The notes: generated by a model from the sequence alone, not told the origin. 64,000 nucleotides of DNA from Vibrio tubiashii ATCC 19109 (GCF_000772105.1 NZ_CP009354.1:372001-436000), one strand, 5' to 3'. Numbered from the stretch's first letter, positions 45,079 through 56,029 are shown. Translations and numbers: made by a program.

Positions 45079-45294
45079 TTAGTACAGGCGAACGCGACGA
45101 GCGTTTTCGCGAGCTAGCTTCTTAGCGTGACGCTTTTGAGCTGCTGCTTTAGCGCGTTTGCGAACTGTAGTTGGTTTTTCGTAGTGCTCACGACGACGCA
45201 CTTCAGAAAGGATACCTGCTTTTTCGCAAGAGCGTTTGAAACGACGTAGAGCAACGTCGAACGGTTCGTTTTCACGTACTTTAACTACTGGCAT
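45079..45294 (-). CDS. rpsU: 30S ribosomal protein S21
   Basis: A 71-residue, very basic protein beginning [19 protein letters not shown] and ending ENARRVRLY, the standard gammaproteobacterial S21. It helps base pairing of the Shine-Dalgarno region during initiation. It is first in the operon with yqeY, dnaG and rpoD and divergent from tsaD across a 229-base gap. A LexA box like that of the E. coli operon was not seen. Confidence 0.98.
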
Positions 45295-45523
45295 ATGCCT
45301 TTCACCTCAGGGGTTAATTCGTTAATGCTGACTTCACAGTACTTAGCTTAGTCGCTAGGTCTACAATCAGCTTGATCAAAAATGGTGCGGAATTTTAATC
45401 TGATCACACTGGCTTTGTAAAGTATTTTGTTGGGTAGAGTTTGCACAAAATTTGTTTGAGAAGCGAAGGCGCGGTAAGATTGCGCCAATTTTGAATACTA
45501 GACAGAGACATCCAAGGTAAACC

Positions 45524-46543
45524 ATGCGCATTATTGGTATCGAAACCTCTTGTGATGAAACAGGAATTGCTATTTACGATGATGAGAAAGGACTGCTTTC
45601 GCATCAATTATATAGTCAGGTAAAACTGCACGCGGATTATGGTGGTGTAGTGCCAGAACTGGCTTCACGCGATCACGTTAAAAAGACGATTCCGTTAATT
45701 AAAGCGGCAATGGCGGAAGCGAATCTGACGCCAAAAGATATTGATGGTGTCGCTTATACCGCGGGCCCGGGTCTGGTGGGAGCACTGCTGGTTGGTGCCA
45801 CTATAGGTCGTAGTATTGCTTATGCTTGGGGTGTACCTGCTGTACCTGTTCACCATATGGAAGGGCATTTATTAGCCCCAATGCTTGAAGACAATCCGCC
45901 ACCTTTCCCATTTGTTGCGGTCTTGGTTTCTGGTGGTCACTCGATGATGGTTGAAGTAAAAGGTATTGGCGAATACAAGATCCTTGGTGAGTCTATTGAT
46001 GACGCGGCTGGTGAAGCATTCGATAAAACCGCTAAGTTAATGGGCTTAGATTACCCGGGCGGCCCTTTACTGTCTAAACTAGCGGAAAAAGGTACGCCTG
46101 GTCGCTTTAAGTTCCCACGTCCTATGACGGATCGCCCTGGACTCGATATGAGTTTCTCGGGTCTAAAGACGTTTACTGCCAATACCATTGCTGCCAATGG
46201 TGATGATGAGCAGACCCGCGCGGATATCGCGTTGGCGTTTGAAGAAGCTGTGTGTGCGACTCTAACGATCAAATGTAAGCGAGCGCTTGAGCAAACAGGT
46301 TTTAAGCGTATCGTGATTGCTGGGGGAGTAAGCGCCAACCGTCGCTTACGTGCTGATCTTGAGCAGCTCGCAAAGAAAATCGGTGGCGAAGTTTACTACC
46401 CACGCACTGAGTTCTGTACAGATAATGGTGCAATGATCGCGTATGCAGGTATGCAGCGACTGAAAAATGGTGAAGTGGCCGATCTTTCGGTTCAAGCGAC
46501 ACCACGTTGGCCTATCGATCAACTAGAGCCAATTGCTGAATAA
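45524..46543 (+). CDS. tsaD: tRNA N6-adenosine threonylcarbamoyltransferase subunit TsaD
   Basis: A 339-residue ASKHA-fold metalloprotein that places t6A at position 37 of ANN-decoding tRNAs, with TsaB, TsaC and TsaE. It has GIETSCDET at the start, the metal motif [21 protein letters not shown] and [10 protein letters not shown]. Interestingly the AUA-decoding tRNA next door is among its substrates. Divergent from rpsU as in E. coli. Confidence 0.97.
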   Translation: MRIIGIETSCDETGIAIYDDEKGLLSHQLYSQVKLHADYGGVVPELASRDHVKKTIPLIKAAMAEANLTPKDIDGVAYTAGPGLVGALLVGATIGRSIAYAWGVPAVPVHHMEGHLLAPMLEDNPPPFPFVAVLVSGGHSMMVEVKGIGEYKILGESIDDAAGEAFDKTAKLMGLDYPGGPLLSKLAEKGTPGRFKFPRPMTDRPGLDMSFSGLKTFTANTIAANGDDEQTRADIALAFEEAVCATLTIKCKRALEQTGFKRIVIAGGVSANRRLRADLEQLAKKIGGEVYYPRTEFCTDNGAMIAYAGMQRLKNGEVADLSVQATPRWPIDQLEPIAE

Positions 46544-46550
46544 GAGCAGA

Positions 46551-46575
46551 GTCGCCTAGCAAGGCGACTTTTTTG
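46551..46575 (+). terminator. Terminator of tsaD
   Basis: GTCGCCT (46551-46557) pairs with AGGCGAC (46562-46568), then TTTTTTG. Confidence 0.9.
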
Positions 46576-46650
46576 TATCTAAGCTCCGAGCTGTTAACGA
46601 TGTAAAAAGTGCTACGCTTTGGACTTTATAAAACAAATGGATAAATTGAG

Positions 46651-47466
46651 ATGAATAAGTTTGCGATCGACGGGCGTGAAATGGCGTACCAAGATATTGG
46701 TCAAGGTCCAGTGATTGTTCTCGGCCACAGTTATCTTTGGGATAGCGAGATGTGGGCGCCACAAGTCGCTGCATTGAGCCAAGATTACCGCTGTATTGTT
46801 CCAGAGCTATGGGCGCATGGCCAATCAGACTTTGCACCAGAGTCGACGCGTTCTTTAACGGATTACGCTAAGCAGATTGTGGCATTGATGGATCATCTTG
46901 ATATTGAAACCTTCTCAATTATCGGTCTGTCGGTGGGTGGTATGTGGGGCACTGAAGTGGTTAGCCTAGTACCACAACGCGTTCAGTTGCTAGTATTGAT
47001 GGATACTTTTGTTGGTCTAGAGCCTGAAGTTACCCATGCGAAATACTTCGGTATGCTCGATACCATCAGCCAGCTACAAGCGGTACCAGAACCATTGGTT
47101 GAAGCGGTGACGCCACTGTTTTTTGCCAATAACGCACAGCAAGATAACCCAGAGTTGGTCGAAAGATTCACTGAATCTTTGCGCAGCTTGAAAGGTGATA
47201 GAGCGGTTGAAGTCGCTCGTGTAGGGCGCATGGTATTTGGTCGTCGCGACCAAATTGAAGAGATCGAAAAATTCGCTCTACCGGTTTTGATTGCGGTAGG
47301 CCAAGAAGATAAACCTCGTCCGGTTCTAGAGTCATACCTGATGCACGATACTATTTCTGGCTCAGAGCTTATTCAGATTCCGAAAGCGGGTCATATCTCT
47401 AATCTAGAGCAAGCGGATTTTGTTACCGAGATGCTTAAGAGCTTCTTAGAGCGCGTAAACTCTTAA
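46651..47466 (+). CDS. Alpha/beta-fold hydrolase
   Basis: A 271-residue single-domain hydrolase. The oxyanion segment is GHSYLWD, the nucleophile elbow GLSVGGMWG (Ser about 92), a catalytic Asp is likely in VGQEDKPRP, and the His is in AGHISNLE. No signal peptide. Family resemblance is to 3-oxoadipate enol-lactonase-like and related esterases; substrate cannot be named. It stands alone between tsaD and plsY and shares a two-way terminator with plsY. Confidence 0.88.
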   Translation: MNKFAIDGREMAYQDIGQGPVIVLGHSYLWDSEMWAPQVAALSQDYRCIVPELWAHGQSDFAPESTRSLTDYAKQIVALMDHLDIETFSIIGLSVGGMWGTEVVSLVPQRVQLLVLMDTFVGLEPEVTHAKYFGMLDTISQLQAVPEPLVEAVTPLFFANNAQQDNPELVERFTESLRSLKGDRAVEVARVGRMVFGRRDQIEEIEKFALPVLIAVGQEDKPRPVLESYLMHDTISGSELIQIPKAGHISNLEQADFVTEMLKSFLERVNS

Positions 47467-47486
47467 TTAGACCAGAAAACCTCTAT

Positions 47487-47512
47487 AAAGCCTCATAACT
47501 ATGAGGCTTTAT
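47487..47512. terminator. Shared terminator of the hydrolase gene and plsY
   Basis: AAAGCCTCATA (47487-47497) and its complement ATGAGGCTTT (47501-47510) form the stem, followed by ATTT on the plus strand. The hairpin overlaps the last codons and stop of plsY. Confidence 0.8.
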
Positions 47513-48110
47513 TTAATCCATTCTTCTTTTCACCCACTTTAGGTTCCGTTCCTTCAAATAGACGTTTAATGTTTTGATGATGGCGGAAAATGATCAAACA
47601 GCACAGCATGGCTACTGGCAGTGTATATTGCGGCTTGACCATCCACGTATAAAACGGGGCAAGCAACACAGTGACAATCGCGGCCAGAGACGAGTAGCGG
47701 AACAAAAACGCGACGCTTAGCCAAGTTGCGATGATCATGCCTGTCAGATCTAATCCAATCGGAGCAATGGCGCCTAACGCTGTGGCTACCCCTTTGCCGC
47801 CCTTAAAGTGAAAGAACAACGGGTACATATGACCTAAGCAGGCCGCAATCGCGATAACGCCAAGTATGATCGGATCAATATCAAGGAAGTAACCGCCCCA
47901 GACAGGAATGGTGCCTTTCAACATGTCACATAGAAGAACTGCAACCGCTGCTTTCTTTCCGCCAATTCTTAGTACGTTGGTCGCGCCAGGATTGTTTGAA
48001 CCAACACCACGAGGATCCGGTAATCGCAGAACACGACAAATAAGCACAGCACTCGATATCGAGCCTAGCATATAGGCAAAGATGATCATAAACAGTGCTA
48101 GTGGGGTCAT
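47499..48110 (-). CDS. plsY: Glycerol-3-phosphate acyltransferase PlsY
   Basis: A 203-residue inner-membrane enzyme that acylates glycerol-3-phosphate with acyl-phosphate at the start of phospholipid synthesis. It has the family motifs [12 protein letters not shown] (motif 1), GKGVAT in [13 protein letters not shown] (motif 2) and RHHQNIKRL near the end (motif 3), with five to seven membrane segments. Divergent from folB, as in E. coli (ygiH-folB). Confidence 0.95.
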   Translation of the reverse strand: MTPLALFMIIFAYMLGSISSAVLICRVLRLPDPRGVGSNNPGATNVLRIGGKKAAVAVLLCDMLKGTIPVWGGYFLDIDPIILGVIAIAACLGHMYPLFFHFKGGKGVATALGAIAPIGLDLTGMIIATWLSVAFLFRYSSLAAIVTVLLAPFYTWMVKPQYTLPVAMLCCLIIFRHHQNIKRLFEGTEPKVGEKKNGLNKAS

Positions 48111-48266
48111 AGTAGAGTAACTCGTCCGAAACAGGTGTTAGCCAAGCAAGTAACTGATATCATATCGCGCCTGACGCTCTCAAACTACAAAATCAGTCTA
48201 GTTTGAGCTGCAAATAGTACGACTTTTTACTTAAATTGGGTATCCGACCTCTAAAGGAAGCAACAA

Positions 48267-48620
48267 ATGGATAAAGTATTTATTGAGCAACTCGAAGTGA
48301 TTACTACGATTGGAGTGTACGATTGGGAGCAAGAGATTAAGCAAAAATTGGTGCTTGATATCGAAATGGCTCACGATAACCGTCCTGCGGGTAAAAGCGA
48401 TGATGTGGTTGATGCGCTTGATTATGCTCAGGTTAGCCAAGCGGTGCTCTCTCATATCGAAGGTGGTCGATTCCTGTTAGTCGAGCGTGTTGCAGAAGAA
48501 GTCGCTGAACTGATTATGTCTCGTTTCAATGTTCCTTGGATTAAAATTCGTCTTACTAAACCGGGGGCAGTCCCTCAAGCAGCAGGCGTAGGTGTGGTGA
48601 TTGAAAGAGGCACTGCATGA
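48267..48620 (+). CDS. folB: Dihydroneopterin aldolase
   Basis: A 117-residue tunnel-fold enzyme of folate synthesis, opening MDKVFIEQLEVITTIGVYDWEQ with the catalytic region GVYDWE and later FLLVERVAEEVAE and VRLTKPGAV-type stretch (IRLTKPGAVPQA). The ATG at 48267 has AAAGGAAG ahead. It overlaps folK by ATGA, so the two folate enzymes are made together. Confidence 0.96.
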   Translation: MDKVFIEQLEVITTIGVYDWEQEIKQKLVLDIEMAHDNRPAGKSDDVVDALDYAQVSQAVLSHIEGGRFLLVERVAEEVAELIMSRFNVPWIKIRLTKPGAVPQAAGVGVVIERGTA

Positions 48621-49102
48621 TCACCACCTATATAGGTATTGGTTCAAACATTGACAGGCGCAAACATATCCAAGCCGCAATTACTGAGTTGGGTGCGATC
48701 GGTAGCGATATTCGTCTATCGACGATTTATGAGTGCGAGTCGATTGGCTTTGAGAGCAATGCCTTTTACAACCTTGTCGTAGAAATGAAAACATCGTTAA
48801 CTTTAACGGAATTTTCACGACAACTGCGTAAAATTGAGCTCAAATGGGGGCGAGCTGAGAACGCTGGTAAATTTGAGCCTCGCACCGTCGATCTCGATAT
48901 TATCCTGTTTGGTGATCAAACTTGTTCATCTAAGCCTGAGATACCGCGTGGTGATATTTTTAAATATGCCTTTGTTCTCAAGCCACTGTTTGAGCTTTGT
49001 CCGCAATTAGTTGTCCCTCAAGATGGACGGACGATTGAACAAATTTGGCAGCAGACCTCGTTTGATACTGATTTAGAAGCCATTCCCTTATGGTTTAACT
49101 AA
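48617..49102 (+). CDS. folK: HPPK: 6-hydroxymethyl-dihydropterin pyrophosphokinase
   Basis: A 161-residue kinase that pyrophosphorylates the pterin made by FolB. GIGSNIDRRKHI is the pterin-binding start and the RTVDLDIILFG block carries the two Mg-binding Asp residues. This is the FolK-like paralogue group found next to folB in Vibrio; a second folK elsewhere (near pcnB) is usual, so it may be one of two. It overlaps folB by four bases. Confidence 0.9.
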   Translation: MITTYIGIGSNIDRRKHIQAAITELGAIGSDIRLSTIYECESIGFESNAFYNLVVEMKTSLTLTEFSRQLRKIELKWGRAENAGKFEPRTVDLDIILFGDQTCSSKPEIPRGDIFKYAFVLKPLFELCPQLVVPQDGRTIEQIWQQTSFDTDLEAIPLWFN

Positions 49103-49135
49103 GGTCACAAGACCTGAAGACGTTATGAGATTTTA

Positions 49136-49939
49136 ATGAGTTATTTTGAAGCTTTTGTTCTTGCTTTGATTCAAGGACTAACCGAATTTTTGCCTATTTC
49201 TAGTTCTGCGCATCTGATTCTTCCATCGGCCGTTCTGGGTTGGGAAGACCAGGGGTTAGCGTTTGATGTCGCAGTGCATGTTGGTACTTTAGCTGCGGTA
49301 GTGATCTATTTCCGCAAAGAAGTGATCAGCTTACTCTCCGCATTCTTAGGTTCGATTTTCAAAGGCGAGCGCAGCAAAGAAGCCAAGTTGGCATGGATGA
49401 TTATCTTAGCGACCATTCCAGCCTGTGTGTTTGGCTTGCTGATGAAAGACATTATCGAGCTGTATTTACGTAGTGCTTGGGTTATTGCAACGACAACCAT
49501 CGTATTTGGTTTACTGCTTTGGTATGTCGATAAAAACTCAAAGTTAGCCGATGATGAGTATCAAGCTGATTGGAAGAAAGCGTTGTTTATTGGTATCGCT
49601 CAAGCAATGGCAATGATCCCTGGCACGTCTCGCTCTGGTGCAACCATCACTGCGGCTCTGTATCTTGGTTTTACCCGTGAAGCGGCGGCACGTTTTTCGT
49701 TTCTAATGTCGATTCCAATCATTTTGTTAGCGGGCGGTTATCTAGGCCTTAAGCTAGTCACGAGTGGTGAACCTATCCACTTAGGCTTTTTACTGACAGG
49801 GATTGTGACTTCTTTTATTAGTGCCTACATCTGTATCCACTTCTTCTTGAAGCTTATTTCTCGCATGGGCATGACACCATTTGTTATCTACCGTTTGATT
49901 TTAGGTGTCGGCTTGTTTGCGTTTTTAATGATGAGCTAA
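49136..49939 (+). CDS. uppP: Undecaprenyl-diphosphate phosphatase (BacA/UppP)
   Basis: A 267-residue integral membrane phosphatase that recycles the C55 lipid carrier of peptidoglycan synthesis. Signature 1 is [15 protein letters not shown] with catalytic Glu, signature 2 is [10 protein letters not shown]. About eight membrane segments. It is 33 bases behind folK, an arrangement seen across gammaproteobacteria. Confidence 0.96.
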   Translation: MSYFEAFVLALIQGLTEFLPISSSAHLILPSAVLGWEDQGLAFDVAVHVGTLAAVVIYFRKEVISLLSAFLGSIFKGERSKEAKLAWMIILATIPACVFGLLMKDIIELYLRSAWVIATTTIVFGLLLWYVDKNSKLADDEYQADWKKALFIGIAQAMAMIPGTSRSGATITAALYLGFTREAAARFSFLMSIPIILLAGGYLGLKLVTSGEPIHLGFLLTGIVTSFISAYICIHFFLKLISRMGMTPFVIYRLILGVGLFAFLMMS

Positions 49940-50053
49940 GTCTCTCAAACAGATACACAATCTTTACTAAGACCACATAGTCCAATCTCGCTTGAACCGT
50001 GACATTGTGATATATATGTGGTCTTTCTTTATCTCTCTTCTTTGATTGACGGT

Positions 50054-50332
50054 ATGCGGATTTTTGCACTGACCCTAACCTTAGTTTTAGGCTGGCTACA
50101 ATTTGAACTGTGGTTCGGCAAAAATGGCATTTCCGATTTTCAGGCCGTGAATGCTGAAACTCAAGTTCAGCACCAAGTGAATGGCAACTTAAAAACTCGC
50201 AATGATGAAATGTTTGCGGAGATTGATGATTTACGCCAAGGGCTTGATGCGATTGAAGAACGCGCTCGCCATGAGCTTGGTATGATCAAAGAAGGGGAAA
50301 CTTTCTATCGTATCGTTGGAGAGGACAATTAA
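50054..50332 (+). CDS. ftsB: Cell division protein FtsB
   Basis: A 92-residue bitopic divisome protein that forms a complex with FtsL and FtsQ. One membrane helix ([20 protein letters not shown]), a coiled coil ([20 protein letters not shown] to ARHELG) and the conserved [11 protein letters not shown] end. The ATG at 50054 gives this normal form; the frame opening at 50018 adds residues before the membrane helix without support. Its stop TAA directly abuts the ispD ATG. Confidence 0.95.
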   Translation: MRIFALTLTLVLGWLQFELWFGKNGISDFQAVNAETQVQHQVNGNLKTRNDEMFAEIDDLRQGLDAIEERARHELGMIKEGETFYRIVGEDN

Positions 50333-51040
50333 ATGTCTTCGACCCGTCAAATGTCTGTGGTAGCTGTGGTCCCCGCCGCTGGTGTAGGGAGTCGCATGAA
50401 AGCGGATCGCCCTAAGCAGTACCTTCAGATCCAAGGTCATACAGTATTAGAGCATACTGTTGAAAAACTTTTGCTCCATCCTATGGTCAATAAAGTTGTC
50501 GTCGCGATTACAGATGGTGACCCATACTATCCAGAACTTTCATTAGCAGAGAACCCGAATGTTATTCGAGTGCCGGGTGGTAAAGAACGGGCAGATTCCG
50601 TGTTATCCGCTTTGCAGTACATCGAGCAAAATCAACTCGCTGAATGGGTGTTAGTACATGATGCGGCGCGGCCATGTTTCGCACTGGAAGATGTCGATCG
50701 TTTGATGACAGAAGCTGATAACAATCAGTTGGGCGGTATTCTTGCGGCGCCAGTTCGAGACACGATGAAACGAGCGGATAGTGAGCAAAATATTGATCAT
50801 ACTGTCGAAAGAGAAGCATTGTGGCATGCACTTACTCCACAACTGTTTAAAACTCAGCCGCTAACAGAAGCATTGACGCAGGCGCTCGCAAGTGGTGTTG
50901 CTATCACAGATGAAGCGTCAGCAATGGAATGGTTAGGAGAAAAGCCCGCCTTAGTACAAGGGCGCGCTGACAATATAAAAATAACCCAACCAGAAGATTT
51001 AGCGTTAGCTGAGTTTTATCTAAATAGAAACAAAGGATAA
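50333..51040 (+). CDS. ispD: 2-C-methyl-D-erythritol 4-phosphate cytidylyltransferase
   Basis: A 235-residue MEP-pathway enzyme that couples CTP to methylerythritol phosphate. The CTP-binding loop is [28 protein letters not shown] and the later [11 protein letters not shown] are typical. It has no gap to ftsB and 3 bases to ispF, as in E. coli. Confidence 0.97.
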   Translation: MSSTRQMSVVAVVPAAGVGSRMKADRPKQYLQIQGHTVLEHTVEKLLLHPMVNKVVVAITDGDPYYPELSLAENPNVIRVPGGKERADSVLSALQYIEQNQLAEWVLVHDAARPCFALEDVDRLMTEADNNQLGGILAAPVRDTMKRADSEQNIDHTVEREALWHALTPQLFKTQPLTEALTQALASGVAITDEASAMEWLGEKPALVQGRADNIKITQPEDLALAEFYLNRNKG

Positions 51041-51043
51041 CTC

Positions 51044-51520
51044 ATGATTCGAATTGGCCATGGCTTTGATGTGCATAAATTTGGTGGCGAAGGCCCGGTT
51101 ATAATTGGTGGTGTTGACGTTCCATATGAGCAAGGGCTGATTGCCCATTCGGACGGTGATGTCGCTCTGCACGCATTGTGTGACGCACTGCTAGGTGCAA
51201 TCGCTGCTGGTGATATTGGTCGTCATTTCCCTGATACTGATGACAAGTGGAAAGGAGCCAATAGCCGAGATTTATTACGCGATGTTTACCGTCGAGTGCG
51301 AGAACAAGGCTATATTCTTGGTAATGCTGACGTTACGATCATGGCGCAGGCACCTAAAATGGCGCCGCATATTGAGTCCATGTGTCAGGTGATTGCCCAA
51401 GATCTGGAAACAGATATCGGGAATGTGAACGTGAAAGCAACGACGACTGAGCGTTTGGGTTTCACGGGGCGCAAAGAAGGTATTGCAACTGCAGCGGTTG
51501 TGGTGCTGATTAAAGAATAA
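51044..51520 (+). CDS. ispF: 2-C-methyl-D-erythritol 2,4-cyclodiphosphate synthase
   Basis: A 158-residue trimeric zinc enzyme of the MEP pathway. [11 protein letters not shown] gives the Asp and His zinc ligands, [19 protein letters not shown] the third, and [16 protein letters not shown] the C-terminal signature. Separate from ispD, not fused as in some alphaproteobacteria. Confidence 0.97.
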   Translation: MIRIGHGFDVHKFGGEGPVIIGGVDVPYEQGLIAHSDGDVALHALCDALLGAIAAGDIGRHFPDTDDKWKGANSRDLLRDVYRRVREQGYILGNADVTIMAQAPKMAPHIESMCQVIAQDLETDIGNVNVKATTTERLGFTGRKEGIATAAVVVLIKE

Positions 51521-51573
51521 ATAGATTACTGGTTGGCTTGAATTGTTTTGGCTGCCAAGTAACGGAAAAAACT

Positions 51574-52620
51574 ATGTCTGATATTTTATCTCCATTGGCT
51601 TACTTAAATGGTAAGCCAGTAGCAAAGGGCAAGCTAAAAGTTGAGCCTGAGCATTTTCAAGTCAACGAAAATTTAGGTTTTGACTTCACTGGTAGCGGCG
51701 AACACCTTATGGTGCGTATCCGTAAAACGGGTGAAAATACTAGCTTTGTCGCTAATGAATTGGCCAAAGCATGCGGTGTCAAATCTAAAGATGTGAGCTG
51801 GGCTGGCCTTAAAGACCGCCATGCAGTCACAGAGCAGTGGCTGAGTGTCCATTTGCCAAAAGGAGACACTCCAGACTTTAGTGCTTTCCTCGCCCAATAT
51901 CCGAGTATTGAAATACTGGCAACAGATCGACATAACAAAAAGTTGCGCCCGGGTGACTTGGTTGGCAATGAATTTACGCTGACCATCACTGAAGTGAGCG
52001 ATGTGCAAGATGTAGTGTCACGTTTAGAGTCTGTGGCGAAAACAGGGGTGCCAAACTATTTTGGTAGCCAACGCTTTGGTAATCAAGGTAATAACCTTAA
52101 CGAAGCTCGTCGTTGGGGGCGAGAGAACGTCCGCACTCGCAACCAGAACAAACGTAGCCTTTATTTGTCTGCTGCACGATCTTGGATCTTCAACACGATT
52201 CTATCTGAGCGTATTGAGAAAGACCTTTTCGCGCAGCCAGTGATGGGTGATATCGTTTTGCAAGATGATGAGCGAGTGACTATCACTCAGGACAATCTAG
52301 CCAGTGTGACGGAGCAATTGAGTTTAGGCCAAGCGCAAATTACTGCCGCAATGGCGGGCGACAACGCTTTACCGACTTTAGAGCAGGCGCTTGAGCTTGA
52401 GCAGCCGCATTTGGATGCAGAGCCTGATCTTATGGCTTTGATTCGTGGTAATCGCATGCGTCATGAGCGACGTGAGATTTCATTAATGCCTCAAAACCTC
52501 ACTTGGGAAGTTAATGGTGACCAAGTGACTTTGAAGTTCTCCTTAGATGCAGGCTGTTTTGCGACTGTCATTGTTCGAGAGCTAATTGAAGAGGTCGAAG
52601 TGGAGCGTCACTATCAATGA
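51574..52620 (+). CDS. truD: tRNA pseudouridine(13) synthase TruD
   Basis: A 348-residue enzyme that makes pseudouridine 13 in tRNA-Glu. The catalytic motif is [11 protein letters not shown] with the nucleophile Asp, and NYFGSQRFG and RRWGREN are family blocks. The start at 51574 gives [11 protein letters not shown]; an upstream in-frame ATG at 51538 is unlikely. Stop overlaps the surE ATG by four bases. Confidence 0.95.
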   Translation: MSDILSPLAYLNGKPVAKGKLKVEPEHFQVNENLGFDFTGSGEHLMVRIRKTGENTSFVANELAKACGVKSKDVSWAGLKDRHAVTEQWLSVHLPKGDTPDFSAFLAQYPSIEILATDRHNKKLRPGDLVGNEFTLTITEVSDVQDVVSRLESVAKTGVPNYFGSQRFGNQGNNLNEARRWGRENVRTRNQNKRSLYLSAARSWIFNTILSERIEKDLFAQPVMGDIVLQDDERVTITQDNLASVTEQLSLGQAQITAAMAGDNALPTLEQALELEQPHLDAEPDLMALIRGNRMRHERREISLMPQNLTWEVNGDQVTLKFSLDAGCFATVIVRELIEEVEVERHYQ

Positions 52621-53375
52621 ATGATAAGCCACTAAAAATCCTAATTAGTAACGATGATGGTGTTCATGCTGAAGGGATTCATGCCTTAGCCGATTCGTTA
52701 AGAGATATGGCAGAGGTGACGATCGTTGCGCCTGACCGTAACCGCTCTGGTGCTTCCAATTCATTAACGTTAGAACAACCCTTACGTGTGACTGAAATTT
52801 CACCGAAGATTTTTTCAGTTCAAGGGACACCAACGGACTGTGTCCACTTTGCGCTCAATGAATTGATGAAAGATGACTTACCTGATCTGGTACTGGCCGG
52901 AATTAACCACGGTGCCAACTTAGGTGATGATGTGCTTTATTCGGGGACTGTCGCCGCTGCAATGGAAGGTCATTTTCTGGGCGTACAAGCGATAGCATTT
53001 TCGCTGGTGGGTAAGCATCACTTTGCAACTGCAGCAGCCATTGCGCGCGAGTTAGTCTCTCAGCATGCAGCCAAACCTATTCCAACCAACAGGCTTCTCA
53101 ACGTTAATATTCCAGATGTTGAGCTTTCTCAGCTCAAAGGAACTCAGGTGACTCGACTGGGTGCGCGCCATCACGCTGAAGCAATGATTAAGCAGAAAGA
53201 TCCTCGTGGTCATGATATTTATTGGTTAGGTCCTCCCGGTAAAGAGCAAGATGCTGGAGAGGGGACGGATTTCTTTGCGATTGAGCAAGGCTACGTATCA
53301 GTAACACCACTGCAAGTTGACCTGACTGCGCACGAATCTCTGACAAGTATGGATAACTGGTTAAAGGAACAATAA
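52617..53375 (+). CDS. surE: 5'/3'-nucleotidase SurE
   Basis: A 252-residue survival-type acid phosphatase acting on nucleoside monophosphates. The metal and active-site motif is [12 protein letters not shown], followed by [14 protein letters not shown] and [11 protein letters not shown] and [19 protein letters not shown]. Overlaps truD and lies 2 bases before pcm; part of the stationary-phase cluster leading to rpoS. Confidence 0.97.
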   Translation: MNDKPLKILISNDDGVHAEGIHALADSLRDMAEVTIVAPDRNRSGASNSLTLEQPLRVTEISPKIFSVQGTPTDCVHFALNELMKDDLPDLVLAGINHGANLGDDVLYSGTVAAAMEGHFLGVQAIAFSLVGKHHFATAAAIARELVSQHAAKPIPTNRLLNVNIPDVELSQLKGTQVTRLGARHHAEAMIKQKDPRGHDIYWLGPPGKEQDAGEGTDFFAIEQGYVSVTPLQVDLTAHESLTSMDNWLKEQ

Positions 53376-53377
53376 GA

Positions 53378-54004
53378 ATGGTAAACCCACATGCTGACAG
53401 ATTAATCGACTTTCTTGTCGCGAGTGGCATTCAAGATCAGAAAGTGCTCGATGCTATTTATCGTTTACCGAGAGAACAGTTTGTCTCTCAAGCGATGATG
53501 CATCAAGCATACGACAACAATGCATTGCCGATTGGGCAAGGGCAAACCATCTCTCAGCCCTATATCGTCGCCAAGATGACTGAGATATTGGGTCTAACGA
53601 GGCAGAGTAAAGTCCTTGAAGTGGGCACAGGCTCTGGCTATCAAACCGCTGTATTAGCCCAACTAGTCGATCATGTGTTTTCGATTGAGCGTATTAAAGC
53701 GCTGCAATGGGAGGCAAAGCGTCGCCTAAAACAGCTTGATATCTACAATGTTGCGACCAAGCATGGTGACGGATGGCAAGGCTGGGCTGCAAAAGCCCCG
53801 TTCGATGCGATTATTGTTACCGCAGCAGCAGAATCAGTACCTGCGGCATTGCTTGCTCAATTGGCTGAGGGCGGCGTTATGGTGATTCCTGTCGGGAACG
53901 AAGAGCAGCAATTGTTGAAGATTACCCGCAACGGTGACGATTATCTCTCCGAAGTGATAGAGATGGTGCGGTTTGTTCCTTTGGTTGCAGGTGATCTGGC
54001 ATAA
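53378..54004 (+). CDS. pcm: Protein-L-isoaspartate O-methyltransferase
   Basis: A 208-residue repair methyltransferase. SAM motif I is [16 protein letters not shown], the N-terminal PREQFV and [18 protein letters not shown] blocks recognise the isoaspartyl substrate. Two bases separate it from surE and nlpD on either side, as in E. coli. Confidence 0.96.
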   Translation: MVNPHADRLIDFLVASGIQDQKVLDAIYRLPREQFVSQAMMHQAYDNNALPIGQGQTISQPYIVAKMTEILGLTRQSKVLEVGTGSGYQTAVLAQLVDHVFSIERIKALQWEAKRRLKQLDIYNVATKHGDGWQGWAAKAPFDAIIVTAAAESVPAALLAQLAEGGVMVIPVGNEEQQLLKITRNGDDYLSEVIEMVRFVPLVAGDLA

Positions 54005-54006
54005 AG

Positions 54007-54918
54007 ATGAAGCAGCAGTCTTACTTTCTTCTGGTATTAGCCTTGTGCAGCGTATTGATTGGATGCGCGGCGCATACTCCTGCGCCAGTGACCGGACTGA
54101 AAAAAGACTACAGCTCAGTATCAAGAGGTAGCTATCGAGGTAGTTACTACCAAGTTGAAAAAGGCGATACGCTGTATTTTATAGCCTATGTCACAGACAA
54201 GGATGTAAAAGAAATCATTAGTTACAATGGTTTGAAAGCTCCATATACCATCTATCCAGGACAAAAGTTAAAGCTATGGCAGCCCGCTTATACCGCACCA
54301 GCGTACGGTGGTACTGGGGCGGGCGCTGTTGTCGCTGCGGCAAGCACGCCATCTACCCCAAGCAATAAGTCAAGTTCGAGCAAAAACTCGAATCAAAAGG
54401 TTAGCTCAACTCAAGCTAAGAAAGATCACAAAACGGCGAAAAAAGATCCACCAAAGAAGGTTGATCAATCGAAATCAAAGGAGTATGTTGGTTCTACAGG
54501 TAAACAAAATGTTAACAAAACTGTTAGCAAATCAGCTACCAACAACAATAAAATTTCCAAGTGGTTATGGCCAACAAAAGGGAGAGTAATCAAAAACTTT
54601 TCTGCTGGAGATCAAGGGAATAAGGGTATTGATATCGCAGGACAGCGGGGTCAATCCATCGTATCAACAGCAGGTGGCACCGTCGTTTATTCAGGCAATG
54701 CGCTACGTGGTTACGGTAATCTCGTGATTATAAAACATAACGACAATTACCTCAGTGCATATGCACATAATGATCGGTTGCTAGTACACGAAGGACAAAG
54801 TGTAAAAGCAGGCCAAAAGATTGCAACAATGGGCAGCTCAGGAACAAGCAGCGTTCGTTTGCACTTTGAAATTCGCTATCAAGGTAAGTCAGTAAATCCA
54901 AAACGCTACTTACCGTAA
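54007..54918 (+). CDS. nlpD: NlpD, LytM-domain lipoprotein activator of amidase
   Basis: A 303-residue lipoprotein. Lipobox LIGC (Cys about 20), then a LysM peptidoglycan-binding domain (YQVEKGDTLYFIAYVTDKD to YPGQKLKLW), a long Ser/Lys-rich linker, and a C-terminal M23/LytM domain. The expected zinc ligands are lost (GNKGIDIAG where an active enzyme has HxGxD), so it should be a regulator of AmiC-type amidases rather than an enzyme. rpoS promoters commonly lie inside nlpD. Confidence 0.93.
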   Translation: MKQQSYFLLVLALCSVLIGCAAHTPAPVTGLKKDYSSVSRGSYRGSYYQVEKGDTLYFIAYVTDKDVKEIISYNGLKAPYTIYPGQKLKLWQPAYTAPAYGGTGAGAVVAAASTPSTPSNKSSSSKNSNQKVSSTQAKKDHKTAKKDPPKKVDQSKSKEYVGSTGKQNVNKTVSKSATNNNKISKWLWPTKGRVIKNFSAGDQGNKGIDIAGQRGQSIVSTAGGTVVYSGNALRGYGNLVIIKHNDNYLSAYAHNDRLLVHEGQSVKAGQKIATMGSSGTSSVRLHFEIRYQGKSVNPKRYLP

Positions 54919-54940
54919 ATTTACTGTTAGGTAAAATAGC

Positions 54941-54961
54941 GACATTAGACGTAGTAATGTC
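54941..54961 (+). promoter_or_regulatory. Stem-loop in the nlpD-rpoS leader
   Basis: GACATTA (54941-54947) pairs with TAATGTC (54955-54961), 27 bases before the rpoS start. It might affect rpoS mRNA access, whose leader is a known point of small-RNA control in enterics. The rpoS ribosome binding site is GGGGGAGG. Confidence 0.4.
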
Positions 54962-54987
54962 TTGCTAGCTCGCCAGGGGGAGGCGCT

Positions 54988-55962
54988 ATGAGTATCAGCA
55001 ATACAGCAACGAAAGTCGAAGAATTCGAAATCGGTCAAGAAACAACGGAAACGTTTCAAGCCGTAGAATCTGCAAAACCCGCACAAGAAACCAAAGAAGA
55101 GTTTGATGCATCGACCAAAAGTCTTGATGCTACCCAGCTTTACTTAGGTGAAATTGGTTTTTCTCCACTACTTACCGCTGAAGAAGAAGTTCTGTATGCG
55201 CGTCGTGCCTTGCGAGGTGACGAAGCTGCGCGTAAACGAATGATCGAAAGTAACCTTCGCTTAGTAGTGAAAATCTCACGTCGATATAGCAACCGTGGCC
55301 TAGCGCTTCTTGATCTTATTGAAGAAGGGAATCTAGGATTGATCCGTGCGGTTGAGAAGTTCGACCCAGAGCGTGGTTTCAGATTCTCTACCTACGCAAC
55401 ATGGTGGATTCGCCAAACCATTGAACGTGCATTAATGAATCAAACTCGCACGATTCGATTACCTATTCACGTCGTCAAAGAGCTCAATATTTACCTGCGT
55501 ACCGCTCGTGAACTTTCACAAAAACTAGACCATGAGCCTACTGCAGAAGAGATAGCGACTCAGCTAGATAAGCCAGTCGATGATGTGAGTAAAATGCTCC
55601 GCCTTAATGAACGCATCAGTTCTGTTGATACACCCATTGGTGGTGATGGTGAAAAGGCTCTGCTTGATATCATTCCAGATATTAATAACTCAGACCCTGA
55701 AGTCTCAACTCAAGATGACGACATCAAAAACTCTCTAATCCATTGGTTAGATGAGCTTAATCCAAAGCAAAAAGAAGTCTTAGCGCGTCGCTTTGGCCTA
55801 CTTGGCTACGAGCCATCGACTCTTGAAGAGGTCGGTCGCGAGATTAATCTTACTCGAGAACGTGTTCGTCAGATACAGGTAGAAGGTTTACGTCGCCTAC
55901 GAGAGATATTGATCAAGCAGGGACTAAATATGGAAAACCTATTTAGTGTCACTGAAGATTAA
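54988..55962 (+). CDS. rpoS: RNA polymerase sigma factor RpoS
   Basis: The 324-residue general stress and stationary-phase sigma factor. Region 1.2 is [17 protein letters not shown], region 2 contains [27 protein letters not shown] in parts and [12 protein letters not shown], region 4 ends with the helix-turn-helix before [16 protein letters not shown]. The RpoS-type [10 protein letters not shown] and the [18 protein letters not shown] blocks separate it from RpoD. Order nlpD-rpoS is conserved. Confidence 0.97.
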   Translation: MSISNTATKVEEFEIGQETTETFQAVESAKPAQETKEEFDASTKSLDATQLYLGEIGFSPLLTAEEEVLYARRALRGDEAARKRMIESNLRLVVKISRRYSNRGLALLDLIEEGNLGLIRAVEKFDPERGFRFSTYATWWIRQTIERALMNQTRTIRLPIHVVKELNIYLRTARELSQKLDHEPTAEEIATQLDKPVDDVSKMLRLNERISSVDTPIGGDGEKALLDIIPDINNSDPEVSTQDDDIKNSLIHWLDELNPKQKEVLARRFGLLGYEPSTLEEVGREINLTRERVRQIQVEGLRRLREILIKQGLNMENLFSVTED

Positions 55963-55979
55963 TCTTCAAACTGATAGCA

Positions 55980-56008
55980 AAAAGCCTTGGAATTCCAAGG
56001 CTTTTTTG
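55980..56008 (+). terminator. Terminator of rpoS
   Basis: AAAAGCCTTGG and CCAAGGCTTTT flank AATT, giving an 11-bp stem with TTTTTTG at the end (55980-56008). Confidence 0.9.
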
Positions 56009-56029
56009 ATCTTCTAGCTTTTGTACTTG

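Noticed and set aside
45295..45523. LexA box in the rpsU-dnaG-rpoD promoter region
   Set aside because: No CTG-N10-CAG palindrome of the right form was found in the gap, although E. coli has one.
54007..54918. Active M23 endopeptidase
   Set aside because: The HxxxD zinc motif is replaced by a sequence without His, so the NlpD LytM domain is read as a non-catalytic activator.
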